A stretch of 64,000 nt of DNA from Branchiostoma floridae (Eukaryota; Chordata; Leptocardii; Amphioxiformes; Branchiostomatidae), in assembly GCF_000003815.2 (NCBI RefSeq), contig NC_049988.1:16331778-16395777 (forward strand), written 5' to 3'. The position numbers and the translations under genes were made by a program. Positions 13,356 through 25,237 of this stretch are shown piece after piece; the first letter of the stretch is position 1, and the number at the start of each line of letters is the position of its first letter. A model generated the notes under the pieces. That model had not been told where the DNA came from and ran no database searches. It saw only the letters and a list, made by a program, of their open reading frames with translations.

Positions 13356-15450
13356 CTATTCGAAGTTAAACTGCAGTCCAGTTCCCTCCAGCTTTGTCTT
13401 GCATTTCAAGTCGAGCAGCCTGCTTTGCTCGTCGGTAAACATCGTCTTCCAGTCGCCAACAATACCTACAAATGAAATAAAATTTAGACATAACTTCCAG
13501 ACGCCTAGAACACCTTAAAATTGATACAGAGTTAGAAACATGAATTTACCAGTTTTGCGAGAAGTTTTGGGAGAGATGTTGAAAATGACGAGCGTTGAAA
13601 TATTTTTTTGTACATAATACAGAATCAACATGAGGTGTAATCTGTGCTCGTCGACTACCAACAAAACTGGTCGAATCGACTGCTTTATAAGACCTAAGGT
13701 ATTTGATATAGATGCACGTAAATGAATCAAGGAAAAAACTCGATATAGTACAGCAAACATGCGGCATCGCCTCTCCTGCATGCCAGCCCCACTTCAACAC
13801 GAAACGAAATGTCTGATGTGATGTGAACATCTTAAACATGAACTCGAAGTTACCTTTGCGGGCCATAACAGTCCTGTCGTCGTACCGTGAGTTATCCAGG
13901 GTGGACTTCATATTGGAGAAGGTGCACGCATGCGCGATAGTCTCGATGGAAGCGTCATCCAGTTTGACCTGAAGAAACGCCGCCACTGTCTTCACGGCTT
14001 TGGGAAGGTCCTTAGACAAACGGATGTGAGTTCAGAATGCAAGATTGCACTTGTGCATACTTTCAACCTCATAAATGAGACAGAATTATACGATAATCGA
14101 GACCCATCTACCTGCTTCATGTCTTCGTACTTTAAGAACAAGAAGTGAGGGTCGTCACGTTTCTGCCACCAGCCAAGGATGTGGTCGAAGTAGCAGCCGA
14201 ATGGATCTAAGAATACAACAAAGTTTCTCACTCATTTTGGTTTAGGAATACATACTTTGAGTCACTCTGCTATATTTAAAAATGTGTCACGTGGACTAAG
14301 CATATATTGTTATGATCTGTTAACAGTAAATAATGTTGGATACCCTTACATATAAAAGTACAGCCGTACAGCTACAAACGCTATCGAACCCTAGTATTGG
14401 ACTGACTTCAAAGTGGTTCATTTAACAAATTTATATCGTTGAATAATTTCTTCCTACTTACGATTGCCGGGCAGGAAATTCTGCATAAAATATTCATCCC
14501 ACGAATGATGTGCCTGCTTTCCCAAACGAGACCTCATCTTCTGTTCAAAGTGGAAGAAAGAAACCGCCGTGTCCTTGGGATTCCTCATAACGACGATTAC
14601 CTTAACCTGTGACAGAAGGGGCAGAAAACAAATTAAGAATTGTAGTTGTATTCCTTTAAGAATTGTAGTTGTACTACGTAATCGTGACATTTCATATGAA
14701 TAATTGTAACGGTACGTCTAAGAAACCCTTCAGAATGTGACGTCACGTGAAGAGACACTCACGTGACCTTACGTGATGATGACGCAGTATTGCCCGCCAT
14801 GTTGGATGGTTAAACCTGGAAGTTTACAGGTAGATTTGTACATATAACTACAGTCACATAATCGTCACATATCTAAAGAGACCCTTGGGAATGTGTAGTT
14901 ACGTGCAGACACACTCACGTTGTTCTGAGGATGAGCGATCCCAGGCGGGGCGGTGTCCGGGGTGAGGTGGGTGAGGATGACGCGGGGAGAGGCACATTCC
15001 TGTAGCATCACGTGATGAGGGCGTGGCTCGTCAGGATACTGGAACTCCAGCTTCCCCACCATGTCGTCAGAAGAGGCGTCGGTCCGGCCGCCGGCTGACA
15101 GGATCTTGTTGACGATCTCTAGCGTCCAGTTGGTTCCTGTAGGTTATAAAGTCATAACCTCAAACCCATGATTGTTTAGATCCAGTCCAACCCTGTCTTT
15201 GTGTGTCAACGACAAAGTTTAACACAGTTTGCAAAGCAGCTACCGGTGTGAACGCATTCTGTATACAATGTATTACACTATCGCACGCACCTGTTTTCGG
15301 ATACGTCACTATTACGATGTCGTCATCCCGGATGTCAAAAGTCGCCATGGCTTTCAAGTTGTCCTCGGAAACAAACCGTGGATACCTGATGCCCTTGACG
15401 ACATGAGTGAAGTCATCGTCGTCCATGGAACGTGCAGTCGCCTCCGCCAT
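13356..15450 (-). CDS. SULT gene C, cytosolic sulfotransferase, complete
   Basis: Six coding exons: 15291-15450, 14919-15136, 14462-14606, 14112-14206, 13854-14010 and 13356-13465; 294 residues. All SULT signatures are present: YPKTGTNW across the exon 1/2 junction, THLTPDTAP with the catalytic His in exon 2, [13 protein letters not shown] in exon 3 and [12 protein letters not shown] across exons 5/6. The N-terminus is MAEATARSMDDDDF. The gene body from exon 4 through the upstream non-coding exon (about 14.1-16.05 kb) is nearly identical to that of SULT E (about 22.5-24.5 kb), introns included, so the two are recent duplicates or have been converted. The 3' end (exons 5-6 and their flanks) differs more. 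It lies 1.3 kb downstream of B's start on the same strand, with no shared transcript implied. Confidence 0.93.
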
Positions 15451-15844
15451 CTAATATTCAGATTTAACCTTTGAGTTAGTAATGGAATGGCCATGTATTT
15501 GTCTCGTATGTTTTCTATTAAATGACAACTAATTTATCACACTGAAACCATGGCATATTTCAATCTAGATCTGTAGGAACCAGCCCAGGGGTAGCCCCAC
15601 CTCAAATTCTAAACTGTAAACGCCAGATCACGCACTAACTCTCAGTTTCCCCCCCTCCCCTCGCCATAGTAGAACGCCGTGCCTGGTACGCGTACAGCTC
15701 TCATCGCTGAGTCATTCCGTACCAGGCAAAGGCCTGCCCAACCTATCCCGCATACACCTCCTCCCCCCCCCCCCCACACACTTTGTCCCTGATAGGGTTA
15801 TTTGTGGGTATCCCCCCAATGTAGAAGTAGATATAGGTACTTAC

Positions 15845-16015
15845 CGTTCTTGATGATGCCTCTACAGTAGATGTACACAATAAATAATTCTGCACACAAT
15901 AAAGAATTCTGAGCACAAAGAAGAATTCTAACTCCGCCCCTTCTGTACTCGTACTTGTATGGTGTCGACGTACAAGTGGACTGTGCGTAAATGTTTGATA
16001 TGAGGTGAAGGAGCA
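15845..16015 (-). other. Non-coding first exon of SULT C (5' UTR)
   Basis: Homologous to the non-coding exon of B. The donor is AAGAACG|GTAAGTACC on the minus strand at 15845. It contains the shared AATTCTTTATTGTG and CTACTGTAGAGG blocks; the 5' boundary is approximate. Confidence 0.58.
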
Positions 16016-16099
16016 GCAGGGCAGGGTTCAAAACTTGTTTATTTTTCGCTCAAACCCCATCACAGAAGTGGTTCGGTGGGATTGTGATAGCGAATAGAT

Positions 16100-16736
16100 G
16101 ACTGACATGAAAGCTGTGTGTGAAGGAACTATGTTAATGGGCTGTACGTGAAGGGGCAGTGTGTGAAGGGACTTTTTGAAAAGCAGCTGTGTGTGAAGGA
16201 GATGTGTGTGTTACATAACTCAGAAGCTCTGGGTTTGAATCAGTTGGTAGTCAAGTCAAGTCAAGTTTATTGCACAACGATTTCATCATGTACAATGCAT
16301 GGCAAATGATAACGTATTACTAACAGCTACAAATTGATATGCCACCGATCTTGTGTGGTTGGGAAGGGCTCTTAACACGACTTTCCTCACATCACTAAGG
16401 TAGAGAAATTAACTTCAGTAAGGGCTGTCCCTCGGATAGTTAAATGGATCCGGAGGTCTCGTATTTGAGGAGTTCCACGTGCTAAAGAACCCACCACACT
16501 TATGGAAAAGAGTAAGGGTCCTTCCGGATGTGAGTGGTTCAAACCCTTAAATCCTATGGCTGCACCTGGGGCAATTGCTGTTGCTGTTTGGAAATCATTT
16601 ACAAATGGATGACAACTTCACAGAATACATGTTTGAGGTGCAGCCCTATGTATTTTCACATACAATCAAGTGCATGGTCGAGCTTTGGGACTTGGGGACT
16701 TTGGGACCATACCGTCCTCACTATTAAAGGCTTGAA
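16100..16736. repeat. Intergenic repeat block between SULT C and D
   Basis: Second copy of the block at 12720-13355, with GAAGGGGC units, TCAAGTCAAGTCAAGTTTATT and the same 3' flank. No gene seen. Confidence 0.65.
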
Positions 16737-17205
16737 CTATTCGAAGTTAAACTGCAGTCCAGTTCCCTCCAGTTTTGTCTTGCAGTTCGAGTCGAGCAGC
16801 CTGCTTTGCTCGTCGGTAAACATCGTCTTCCAGTCCCCAACAATACCTACAAAAATGACACAAATTTAGAAAATCACATGATGTCCATGCCTAAACTAGA
16901 CACGTCTAAGCTTTAGGAGTAATGCTAACAATGACGAGCGTTAAGAATATTGTTTTCAGACATACATCTAATACAGAGCTAACGTGTAGTGTGATGCTAC
17001 ACTTATCATCGAAAGTAGTCGAAACAATTGCTTTATGGCCTAAGGTAGCTGACACTGTTCCGCGTAAACAAATCAAGAGCGAAACGAAATCGAATAAAGT
17101 ACAACTATCGCCTTTCCTCCCAGTTCAAAACGTATCAAAATATCAGATGAGATGTGAACACAGTACTACGACGATCATCATCATCATTGCGGGCCGTTTG
17201 CCCGG

Positions 17206-17945
17206 ACCAAGTCCACCGGGTGTGCCTAAACACCACAAACGACCACAAACGACTCAGAAACACCACAAACGACCACAAACGACTCTACTATGCAGTGTAT
17301 ATGGGTCAAAGACCTTGTGTGGCGCTCTGAAGACATTGTTTATACATTTATGAATTTAAAAAACGCAGCAATTCTACGTATTCACCAGTTATTTCGAGTT
17401 AGTCCGGTTTCTAGATTATAGTAATTCTTGGCCACCATGTTGGATCGTGCTTGTTTGCATTTGAGGCTGAAAAACACTTAGTATACAAGTTTCATAAGTT
17501 GACAATGATAGAATTGCGGTATGCTATAATCTATGAACCAACAGCTTTCATCGTTTTATCGCCATGTCGTCTATGGAGCCGAGGAAGGTATCAAGAACTT
17601 CCCCATGCAGACCCCAAGCACGGGCGATCCAACATGGCGGCCAAGAATGGTCCATTGCTTCGATCTTGAAACCAGCAGACTAACTCGAAATAACTGGTGA
17701 ATACGTAGGACTTGCTGCGTTTTTTAGATTCANNNNNNNNNNNNNNNNNNNNNNNNNNNNNNNNNNNNNNNNNNNNNNNNNNNNNNNNNNNNNNNNNNNN
17801 NNNNNNNNNNNNNNNNNNNNNNNNNNNNNNNNCTCCAGACCGCCATACAAGATCTTTGACCCATATACACTGCACAATAGAGTCGTTTGTGGTCGTTTGT
17901 GGTGTTTCTGGGTCGTTTGTGGTCGTTTGTGGTGTTTAGGCGGAC
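17206..17945. mobile_element. Inverted-repeat insertion in intron 5 of SULT D, containing the assembly gap
   Basis: The left arm (about 17217-17470) begins CCTAAACACCACAAACGACC. The right arm (about 17590-17940) is its inverse and ends with GGTGTTTAGG. Each tip has four CACCACAAACGAC-type units. The corresponding intron of SULT F continues without this block, so it is an insertion. Exact ends and target duplication are uncertain. Confidence 0.65.
17733..17832. other. Assembly gap (100 N)
   Basis: Exactly 100 N, the usual placeholder for unknown size. It lies inside the right arm of an inverted repeat. Confidence 0.99.
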
Positions 17946-19513
17946 CTTCCAGACACGACAGTAGTCAATAAAAATGTCGTTATCTAAAACTTGAATGGGG
18001 AAGTTACCTTTGCGCGCGTTCACAGCCCTGCCTCGGTAACGTGAGTTATCCAGGCTGGCCTTCATGCTGGAGAAGGTGCACGCATGCGCGATAGTCTCGA
18101 TGGAAGCGTCATCCAGTTTGACCTGAAGGAACGCCGCAACTGTCTTCACGGCTTTGGGAAGGTCCTGAGACAAACGGTAGCGAGTTGGGAACGCAAGATT
18201 GCACATATACATACCTTCAACTTCATAAGTGAAACAACATGAAACGATAATCGAGAACCATCTACCTGCTTCATGTTTTCGTACTTTAAGAACAAGAAGT
18301 GAGGGTCGTCACGTTTCTGCCACCAGCCAAGGATGTGGTCGAAGTAGCAGCCGAAGTTATCTAAAGAAAACAAGTTCCTAAATATAAAACGTTTTAACCA
18401 GATAGTCCTTAATTTTATCTATCAGGACTGATTATGAATAGTATAATTCATTCAGCTATGTTGAAAATGTGCAGCTTAGATGGACAAGACATAATGGTAA
18501 ACAATTAGAATAAATTACTTGATAACATGTATGTTGATAACTTGTATGAACTGATGTGTTAAAAAAGTAAAAAATGTTTAAGCACAATCTGTTGAATACG
18601 CGTTGAAGCTAATGTCAACGTGGTCCATTTAGCAACATTGCCCTTGGTAGCTTCTCTCTACTTACACTTGCCGGCCAGGAATAACTGAAAGAACTCGTCC
18701 CATGAAGGAGGCGTCTTTCTGGCAAAATGAGACCTGAGCTTCTGTCCGAAGTGGAAGTAAGAAACCGCCGTGTCCTTGGGGTTCCGCATAACGACGATAA
18801 CTTTAACCTGCGACGGAAGGGTCAGAAAACAAATCATCAAATTCCTCAAAGAATTATAATTATTATAGTTGTACAGCAATCGTGACATTTCATATGAATA
18901 TTTGTACGTCTAAGAAACCCTTTAGAATGTGACGTCACGCGCAGACAAACTCACGTGATCTCACCTGATTATGATGTGTTATCCGCCATATTGGATGGTT
19001 AAACCTGGAAGTTGGCAGGTAGATTTGTACATATAATTACAGTCACATAACCGTGACATATTATGTGAGTATGCCTAACAAACCCTTCAGAATGTGACGT
19101 CACGCGCAGACACACTCACGTTGTTCTGAGGATGAGCGATCCCAGGCGGGGCGGTGTCCGGGGTGAGGTGGGTGAGGATGACGCGGGGAGAGGCACATTC
19201 CTGCAGCATCACGTGATGAGGGCGTGGCTCGTCAGGATACTGGAACTCCAGCTTCCCCACCATGTCGTCAGAAGAGGCGTCGGTCCGGCCGCCGGCTGAC
19301 AGGATCTTGGTGACGATTTCTAGTGTCCAGTTGGTTCCTGTAGTTTATAAAGCCATAGTCTCGTATACATGATTGTCCAGGTCCAGTCCGATCCTTTTTT
19401 TGGTAAAGGGATCTAAGGAGCTGAACTGGAGCAAGAAGGCTCCAGAACATTATGGTTACCAGATTGATACATTCAGGATGTTACAGACACAGAAAAACGC
19501 ACACATGTTGTAG

Positions 19514-19791
19514 TTATGTATGTTTGTGTGTCTGTATGCGTGTGTATATGTGTGTGGGGTGTGTGTGTTTGTGAGGTGTTTGTGTGTGTATATGAGCATG
19601 TGTCTGTATTTGAGTGTATGTATTTGTGCGAGAGTGTGTGCGTGTGTGTGCGAGTTTTGGTGTGTGCATGTAACTATGTAAATGTGTCACTGTGTGCGTG
19701 TGTGTATGTGTGTTTGGTGTGTCTATGTGTGTGTATGTTTTGGTGTGTGTATGTGTGTGATTTGGTGTATGTGTGTGTGTTTCTGTATTTA

Positions 19792-19826
<35 letters not shown>

Positions 19827-19905
19827 GGGTACATGTATGTGTGTGTGTATGTGTGTGTGTGTGTGTTTGTGTTCGTGTGTGTGTGTGTATGTTTGCGCTT
19901 ACTCA
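19514..19905. repeat. TG microsatellite in intron 1 of SULT D
   Basis: Roughly 390 bases of interrupted TGTG on the plus strand. Long ORFs of Cys-Val or Thr-His in it are artefacts. Confidence 0.95.
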
Positions 19906-20445
19906 TCACACACCTGATTTAGGATAAGCCGCTATGACGATGTCGTCATCACGGATGTCAAAGTTCACCATGGCTTCCAGATTGGCCTCAGTAACAACCG
20001 GTGGGTATACCTGATGCCCTTGACGACATGGGTGAAGTCATCTTGGTCTATGGAATGTGCAGTCGCCTCTGCCATCTAATATTCAAAGTTAACCTTTAAG
20101 TTAGTTAGTTATGGAATGGCCATTTTGTATTTGAGTTAGTTATGGAATGGCCATTATGTATTTGAGTTAGTTATGGAATGGCCATTATGTATTTGCCTCG
20201 CGGTGTTTTCTATAAAATGACAACCAACTTATCACACTGAAACCACGGCATCTTTAACTCTAGATCGGTAGGAACCAGCCCTGGGGTAGCCACCACCTCA
20301 AATTCTTAACTATACATGCCAGAACACGTAAGAATTCTTTTATTATTCTTATTCATATATACCCCCCCCCCCCCCCCCCAAAAACACATTGCCTCTCTGA
20401 TGACCTGGATGTTTCTTCTCTGTACATGTAAATGTAGGTACTTAC

Positions 20446-20620
20446 CGGCCTTGATGATACCTGTGCAGTAGATGTACCGTGATAATACAGACTTCTGTAC
20501 ACAATAAAGAATTCTGCACACAAAGAAGAATTCTAACCCCTTCTGTAGTCGTAGGTGTATGGTGTCGACGTACAAGTGGACTGTGCGTAAATATTTGATG
20601 TGAGGTGAAGGATCAGTAGG
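20446..20620 (-). other. Non-coding first exon of SULT D (5' UTR)
   Basis: Homologue of the B-G non-coding exon, with donor AAGGCCG|GTAAGTACC at 20446 on the minus strand. Its presence suggests D could still be transcribed despite the frameshift. The 5' edge is approximate. Confidence 0.55.
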
Positions 20621-21761
20621 GCAGGGTTCAAAACTTGTTTATTTTTCGCTCAACCCCCATCACAGAAGTGGTATGGTGGGATTGTGACAGCTAATCAATG
20701 GCTATGATGATCATACGATATTTATATCAGGGTTCTGTCAGATCGGACCAGTAGACTGGACGGTTAATTCTCCAGGATGCTATGTGTCGTGTATAACAAG
20801 CCTTGATGGGGACACACAACAAACAAACACCTCTATGGGACTTTTCGACCCATCTCAACTGAAATCAGGCGACGCCGGCAAAGTTTAGCTGGCCTTGTCA
20901 CTCGGCATAGCGAACCAGCCGGAAAACTTCTCCTGTGGTCCCCAGAGGCAAAGAGGCGAAGAGGCAGTATCTACCTTACGTTAAAGAACATTTATTGAAT
21001 CAGAGACTGGACTAAGTGATAGGAACCTGATTACAATGATGCATGATAGATCTCACTGGGGAAACTTTGCTAAGCTTGAACTCTATGCATGTATGTCTGT
21101 CATATCAGAATCAATCTCTTCCCTGAGTTGGGCCGCACTGACTTAATTTTATGGATAACATTGTCGCGCACATTGATATGAGCATGTTCTAAAAAAGCAA
21201 CAAAAAAAAAAAAAACACGAAACATGTGGCCATATGTCACCCAATAATATCCCTGGTCAATTAGAATTCTATGCTTGCCAGATCGAGGATCTGCTCTCTG
21301 GGGTAAGATTCCCGGGGCACATGGTCAGGGCATAAGGCAACAGTACACTTGTTCTCTGTTTAAACAAGAATGGCAATAAAAACATTGTTAAAACGGCAAC
21401 AATTATCTCTTATAATCTTACTAGAGGTGAACACAAGGCAAGCCTGGGAAAGAAATTGCCTTAAAAGTCCTGTGGTTTAGCAGCATTTTTTGCAGCATTT
21501 GTCTTTTTTCGCCCTCGTGCATTGATTTGGGGGCGCATAAGACTAAAAGAGTAGCTAGGAGCAATTTGCCAGTTGGACACTGTATGGCCGGCTTTTTCTT
21601 TTGTATAATGCCACTGGTAAATATGCTTGGAGATTATTTACAGATTGATGGCAGGTTCAAAGAACACACACAAGGGTTTGAGTTGTACTCCTATGTATTT
21701 GTCACATACAGTCACATGCATGATCTACCTTTGTGGAATATACTCTTAACTGAGGCTTAAA
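20621..21761. other. Intergenic, SULT D to E
   Basis: No gene seen. It differs from the repeat blocks in the neighbouring intergenic gaps; there is an oligo-A run near 21205. Confidence 0.55.
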
Positions 21762-23904
21762 CTATTCGAAGTTAAACTGAAGTCCAGTCCCCTCCAGCTT
21801 TGTCTTGCATTTCAAGTCGAGCAGCCTGCTTTGTTCGTCGGTAAACATCGTCTTCCAGTCTCCAACAATACCTACAAATTCAAACAATTTAGAAACATAA
21901 CTTCCAGTCGCCTATAACAACTTAAAATTAAGTTAGAAATATGACTTTAGCAGCTTTGGGAGATTTGTTGAAAATGACGAGCATTACAAATATTGTTTTC
22001 CTACATAATACAGAACTAACATGTAGTGTCATCCGTGCTTGTCAACTACCAGCAAATTAGTTGAATCGATTGCTTTATAAGCCCTAAGGTATTTGATATA
22101 GATCCACGTAAATAAATCAAGGACAAAAATGTCGATAGAGTACAGCAAACGTGCTAGCTCCACTTCAACACGTAACAAAATGTCCGATGAAATGTGAACA
22201 TAGTACTACCCCAGTAAGCAGTGAAAATGGTGTTAAAACATGAACGTGAAGTTACCTTTGCGGGCCATAAGAGTCCTGTCGTCGTACCGTGAGTTATCCA
22301 GGGTGGACTTCATGCTGGAGAAGGTGCACGCATGCGCGATAGTCTCGATGGAAGCGTCATCCAGTTTGACCTGGAGAATCGCCGCCACTGTCTTCACGGC
22401 TTTGGGAAGGTCCTGAGACAAACAGATGTGAGTTGAGAATGCAAGATTGCACATGTACGTACTTTCAACCTCATAAATAAGACAGAATTATACGATAATC
22501 GAGAACCATCTACCTGCTTCATGTCTTCATACTTTAAGAACAAGAAGTGGGGGTCGTCACGTCTCTCCCACCAGCCAAGGATGTGGTCGAAGTAGCAGCC
22601 GAATGGATCTAAGAATACAACAAAGTCATATAAAAAGTTTTAACTTTTAATCGGATACGTTTCTCACTCATTTTGGTTTAGGAATACATACTTTGAGTCA
22701 CTCTGCTATATTTAAAAATGTGTCGCGTGGATTAAGCATATATTGTTATGATCTGTTAACAGTAAATAATGTTGGATACCCTTACATATAAAAGTACAGC
22801 CGTACAGCTACAAACGCTATCGAACCCTAGTATCGGACTGACTTCAAAGTAGTTCATTTAACAAATTTATATCGTTGAATAATTTCTTCCTACTTACGAT
22901 TGCCGGGCAGGAAATTCTGCATAAAATATTCATCCCACGAATGATGTGCCTGCTTTCCCAAACGAGACCTCATCTTCTGTTCGAAGTGGAAGAAAGAAAC
23001 CGCCGTGTCCTTGGGATTCCTCATAACGACGATTACCTTAACCTGTGACAGAAGGGGCAGAAAACAAATTAAGAATTGTAGTTGTATTCCTCAAAGAATT
23101 GTAGTTGTACTACGTAATCGTGACATTTCATATGAATAATTGTAACGGTACGTCTAAGAAACCCTTCAGAATGTGACGTCACGCGCAGAGACACTCACGT
23201 GACCTTACGTGATGATGACGCAGTATTGCCCGCCATGTTGGATGGTTAAACCTGGAAGTTGACAGGTAGAATTGTACATATAACTACAGTCACACAATCG
23301 TCACATATCTAAAGAGACCCTTGGGAATGTGACGTCACGCGCAGACACACTCACGTTGTTCTGAGGATGAGCGATCCCAGGCGGGGCGGTGTCGGGGGTG
23401 AGGTGGGTGAGGATGACGCGGGGAGAGGCACATTCCTGTAGCATCACGTGATGAGGGCGTGGCTCGTCAGGATACTGGAACTCCAGCTTCCCCACCATGT
23501 CGTCAGAAGAGGCGTCGGTCCGGCCGCCGGCTGACAGGATCTTGTTGACGATCTCTAGCGTCCAGTTGGTTCCTGTAGGTTATAAAGTCATAACCTCAAA
23601 CCCATGATTGTTTAGATCCAGTCCAACCCTGTCTTTGTGTGTCAATGTGCCATCGTCAGTGCTAATATTAGATTAACAAAGTTTGCAAAGCAGCTACCGG
23701 TGTGAACGCATTCTGTATACAATGTATTACACTGTCGCACGCACCTGCTTTCGGATACGTCACTATTACGATGTCGTCATCCCGGATGTCAAAAGTCGCC
23801 ATGGCTTTCAAGTTGTCCTCGGAAACAAACCGTGGATACCTGATGCCCTTGACGACATGAGTGAAGTCATCGTCGTCCATGGAACGTGCAGTCGCCTCCG
23901 CCAT
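21762..23904 (-). CDS. SULT gene E, cytosolic sulfotransferase, complete
   Basis: Six coding exons: 23745-23904, 23355-23572, 22898-23042, 22514-22608, 22256-22412 and 21762-21871; 294 residues. Exon 1 reads MAEATARSMDDDDF through YPKAG, so the loop here is PKAGTNW, where C has [29 protein letters not shown] and RKG-GDWKTMF are intact. Exon 4 has [11 protein letters not shown] where B and C have a Q in place of the first E. Exon 5 has AAILQVKL where most copies have AAFLQVKL. Introns 1-3 and the 5' region match SULT C almost base for base. It is probably the same kind of enzyme as C, with little functional divergence. Confidence 0.93.
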
Positions 23905-24287
23905 CTAATATTCAGATTTAACCTTTGAGTTAGTTATGGAATGGCCATGTATTTGTCTCGTATGTTTTCTATAAAATGACAACTAACTTATCACACTGAA
24001 ACCATGGCATATTTCAATCTAGATCTGTAGGAACCAGCCCAGGGGTAGCCCCACCTCAAATTCTAAACTGTAAACGCCAGAACACGCACTAACTCTCAGT
24101 TTTCCCCCCTCACCACAGTGGAACGCCGTGCCTGGCACGCGTACAGCTCTCATCGCTGAGTCATTCCGTACCAGGCAAAGGCCTGCCCAACCTATCCCGC
24201 ATACACCTCCTCCCCCCCACACACTTTGTCCCTGATAGGGTTATTTGTGGGTATCCCCCCAATGTAGAAGTAAATATAGGTACTTAC

Positions 24288-24460
24288 CGTTCTTGATGAT
24301 GCCTCTACAGTAGATGTACACAATAAATAATTCTGCACACAATAAAGAATTCTGAGCACAAAGAAGAATTCTAACTCCGTCCCTTCTGTACTCGTACTTG
24401 TATGGTGTCGACGTACAAGTGGACTGTGCGTAAATGTTTGATATGAGGTGAAGGACCAGC
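24288..24460 (-). other. Non-coding first exon of SULT E (5' UTR)
   Basis: Donor AAGAACG|GTAAGTACC at 24288 on the minus strand. The block is nearly identical to the exon upstream of C. The 5' edge is approximate. Confidence 0.58.
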
Positions 24461-24544
24461 AGGGCAGGGTTCAAAACTTGTTTATTTGTCGCTCCAACCC
24501 CATCACAGAAGTGGTTCGGTGGGAGTATGATAGCGAAGAGATGA

Positions 24545-25237
24545 CTGACATGAAAGCTGTGTGTGAAGGAACTATGTGAATGGGCTGTATGTGAGTGGCA
24601 GTGTGTGAAGGAACTGTGTTTGAAGGAGCTGTGTGTGAAGGAGCTGTGTTTGAAGGAGCTGTGTTTGAAGGGGCCTTGTGTGAAGGGACTTTTTGAAAAG
24701 CAGCTGTGTGTGAAGGAAATGTGTGTGTGTTACATAACTCAGAGGATCTGGGTTCGAATCAGTTGATAGTCAAGTCAAGTTTATTGCACAATCATTAATT
24801 GCATCAGGTACAATGTATGGCAAATTTATAAGGTATTAATAACAGCTACAAATTGACATGCCACCGATCTTGTGTGCTTGGGAAGGGCTCTTAACACGAC
24901 TTTCCTCACATCACTAAGGTAGAGAAATTAACTTCAGTAAGGGCTGTCCCTCGGATAGTTAAATGGAGGTCCAGTATTTGAGGAGATCAAAATGTTAAAG
25001 AACCCACCACACTTATGGAAAAGAGTAAGGGTCCTTCCGGATGTGAGTGGTTCAAACCCTTAAGTCCTATGACTGCACCCGGGGCAATTGCTGTTGCTGT
25101 TTGGAAATCATTTACAAATGGATGGCAGCTTCACAGAATACATGCAAGTGGTTGAGGGACAGCCCTATGTATTTTCACATACATGGTCGATCTTTGGGAC
25201 TTTGGGACCATACCGCCCTCACTATTAAAGGCTTAAA
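24545..25237. repeat. Intergenic repeat block between SULT E and F
   Basis: Third copy. The GTGTTTGAAGGAGCT units are most regular here (24560-24720) and are followed by GGGTTCGAATCAGTTG. No gene seen. Confidence 0.65.

Larger units (their letters stand above)
16737..20075 (-). pseudogene. SULT gene D, cytosolic sulfotransferase with frameshifted exon 1 (probable pseudogene or sequence error)
   Basis: All six coding exons are recognisable: 19914-20075, 19120-19337, 18666-18807, 18266-18360, 18008-18164 and 16737-16846. Exons 2-6 have the standard lengths and open frames. Exon 1 is 162 nt instead of 160: two extra bases at about 20000-20010 (GTGGGTATACC where C has GTGGATACC, plus strand) shift the frame. 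From the ATG the reading ends after about 35 residues. Downstream of the insertion the original frame still encodes the PAPS loop YPKSG, so the damage is one small event. Intron 5 is enlarged to about 1.2 kb by an inverted-repeat insertion that contains a 100-N assembly gap. The other signatures ([22 protein letters not shown]) are intact. It is either a young pseudogene or a base-calling error near a poorly assembled site. Confidence 0.82.

Noticed and set aside
11826-15474. Plus-strand ORFs opposite the SULT exons (for example 11871-12104 and 15229-15474)
   Set aside because: Antisense shadows of the conserved minus-strand exons; they recur with every paralogue and have no splice logic.
19514-19927. 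Long Cys-Val and Thr-His rich ORFs on both strands
   Set aside because: They are frames through the TG/CA microsatellite. The same applies at 27.1, 31.6, 35.3 and 51.4-51.7 kb.
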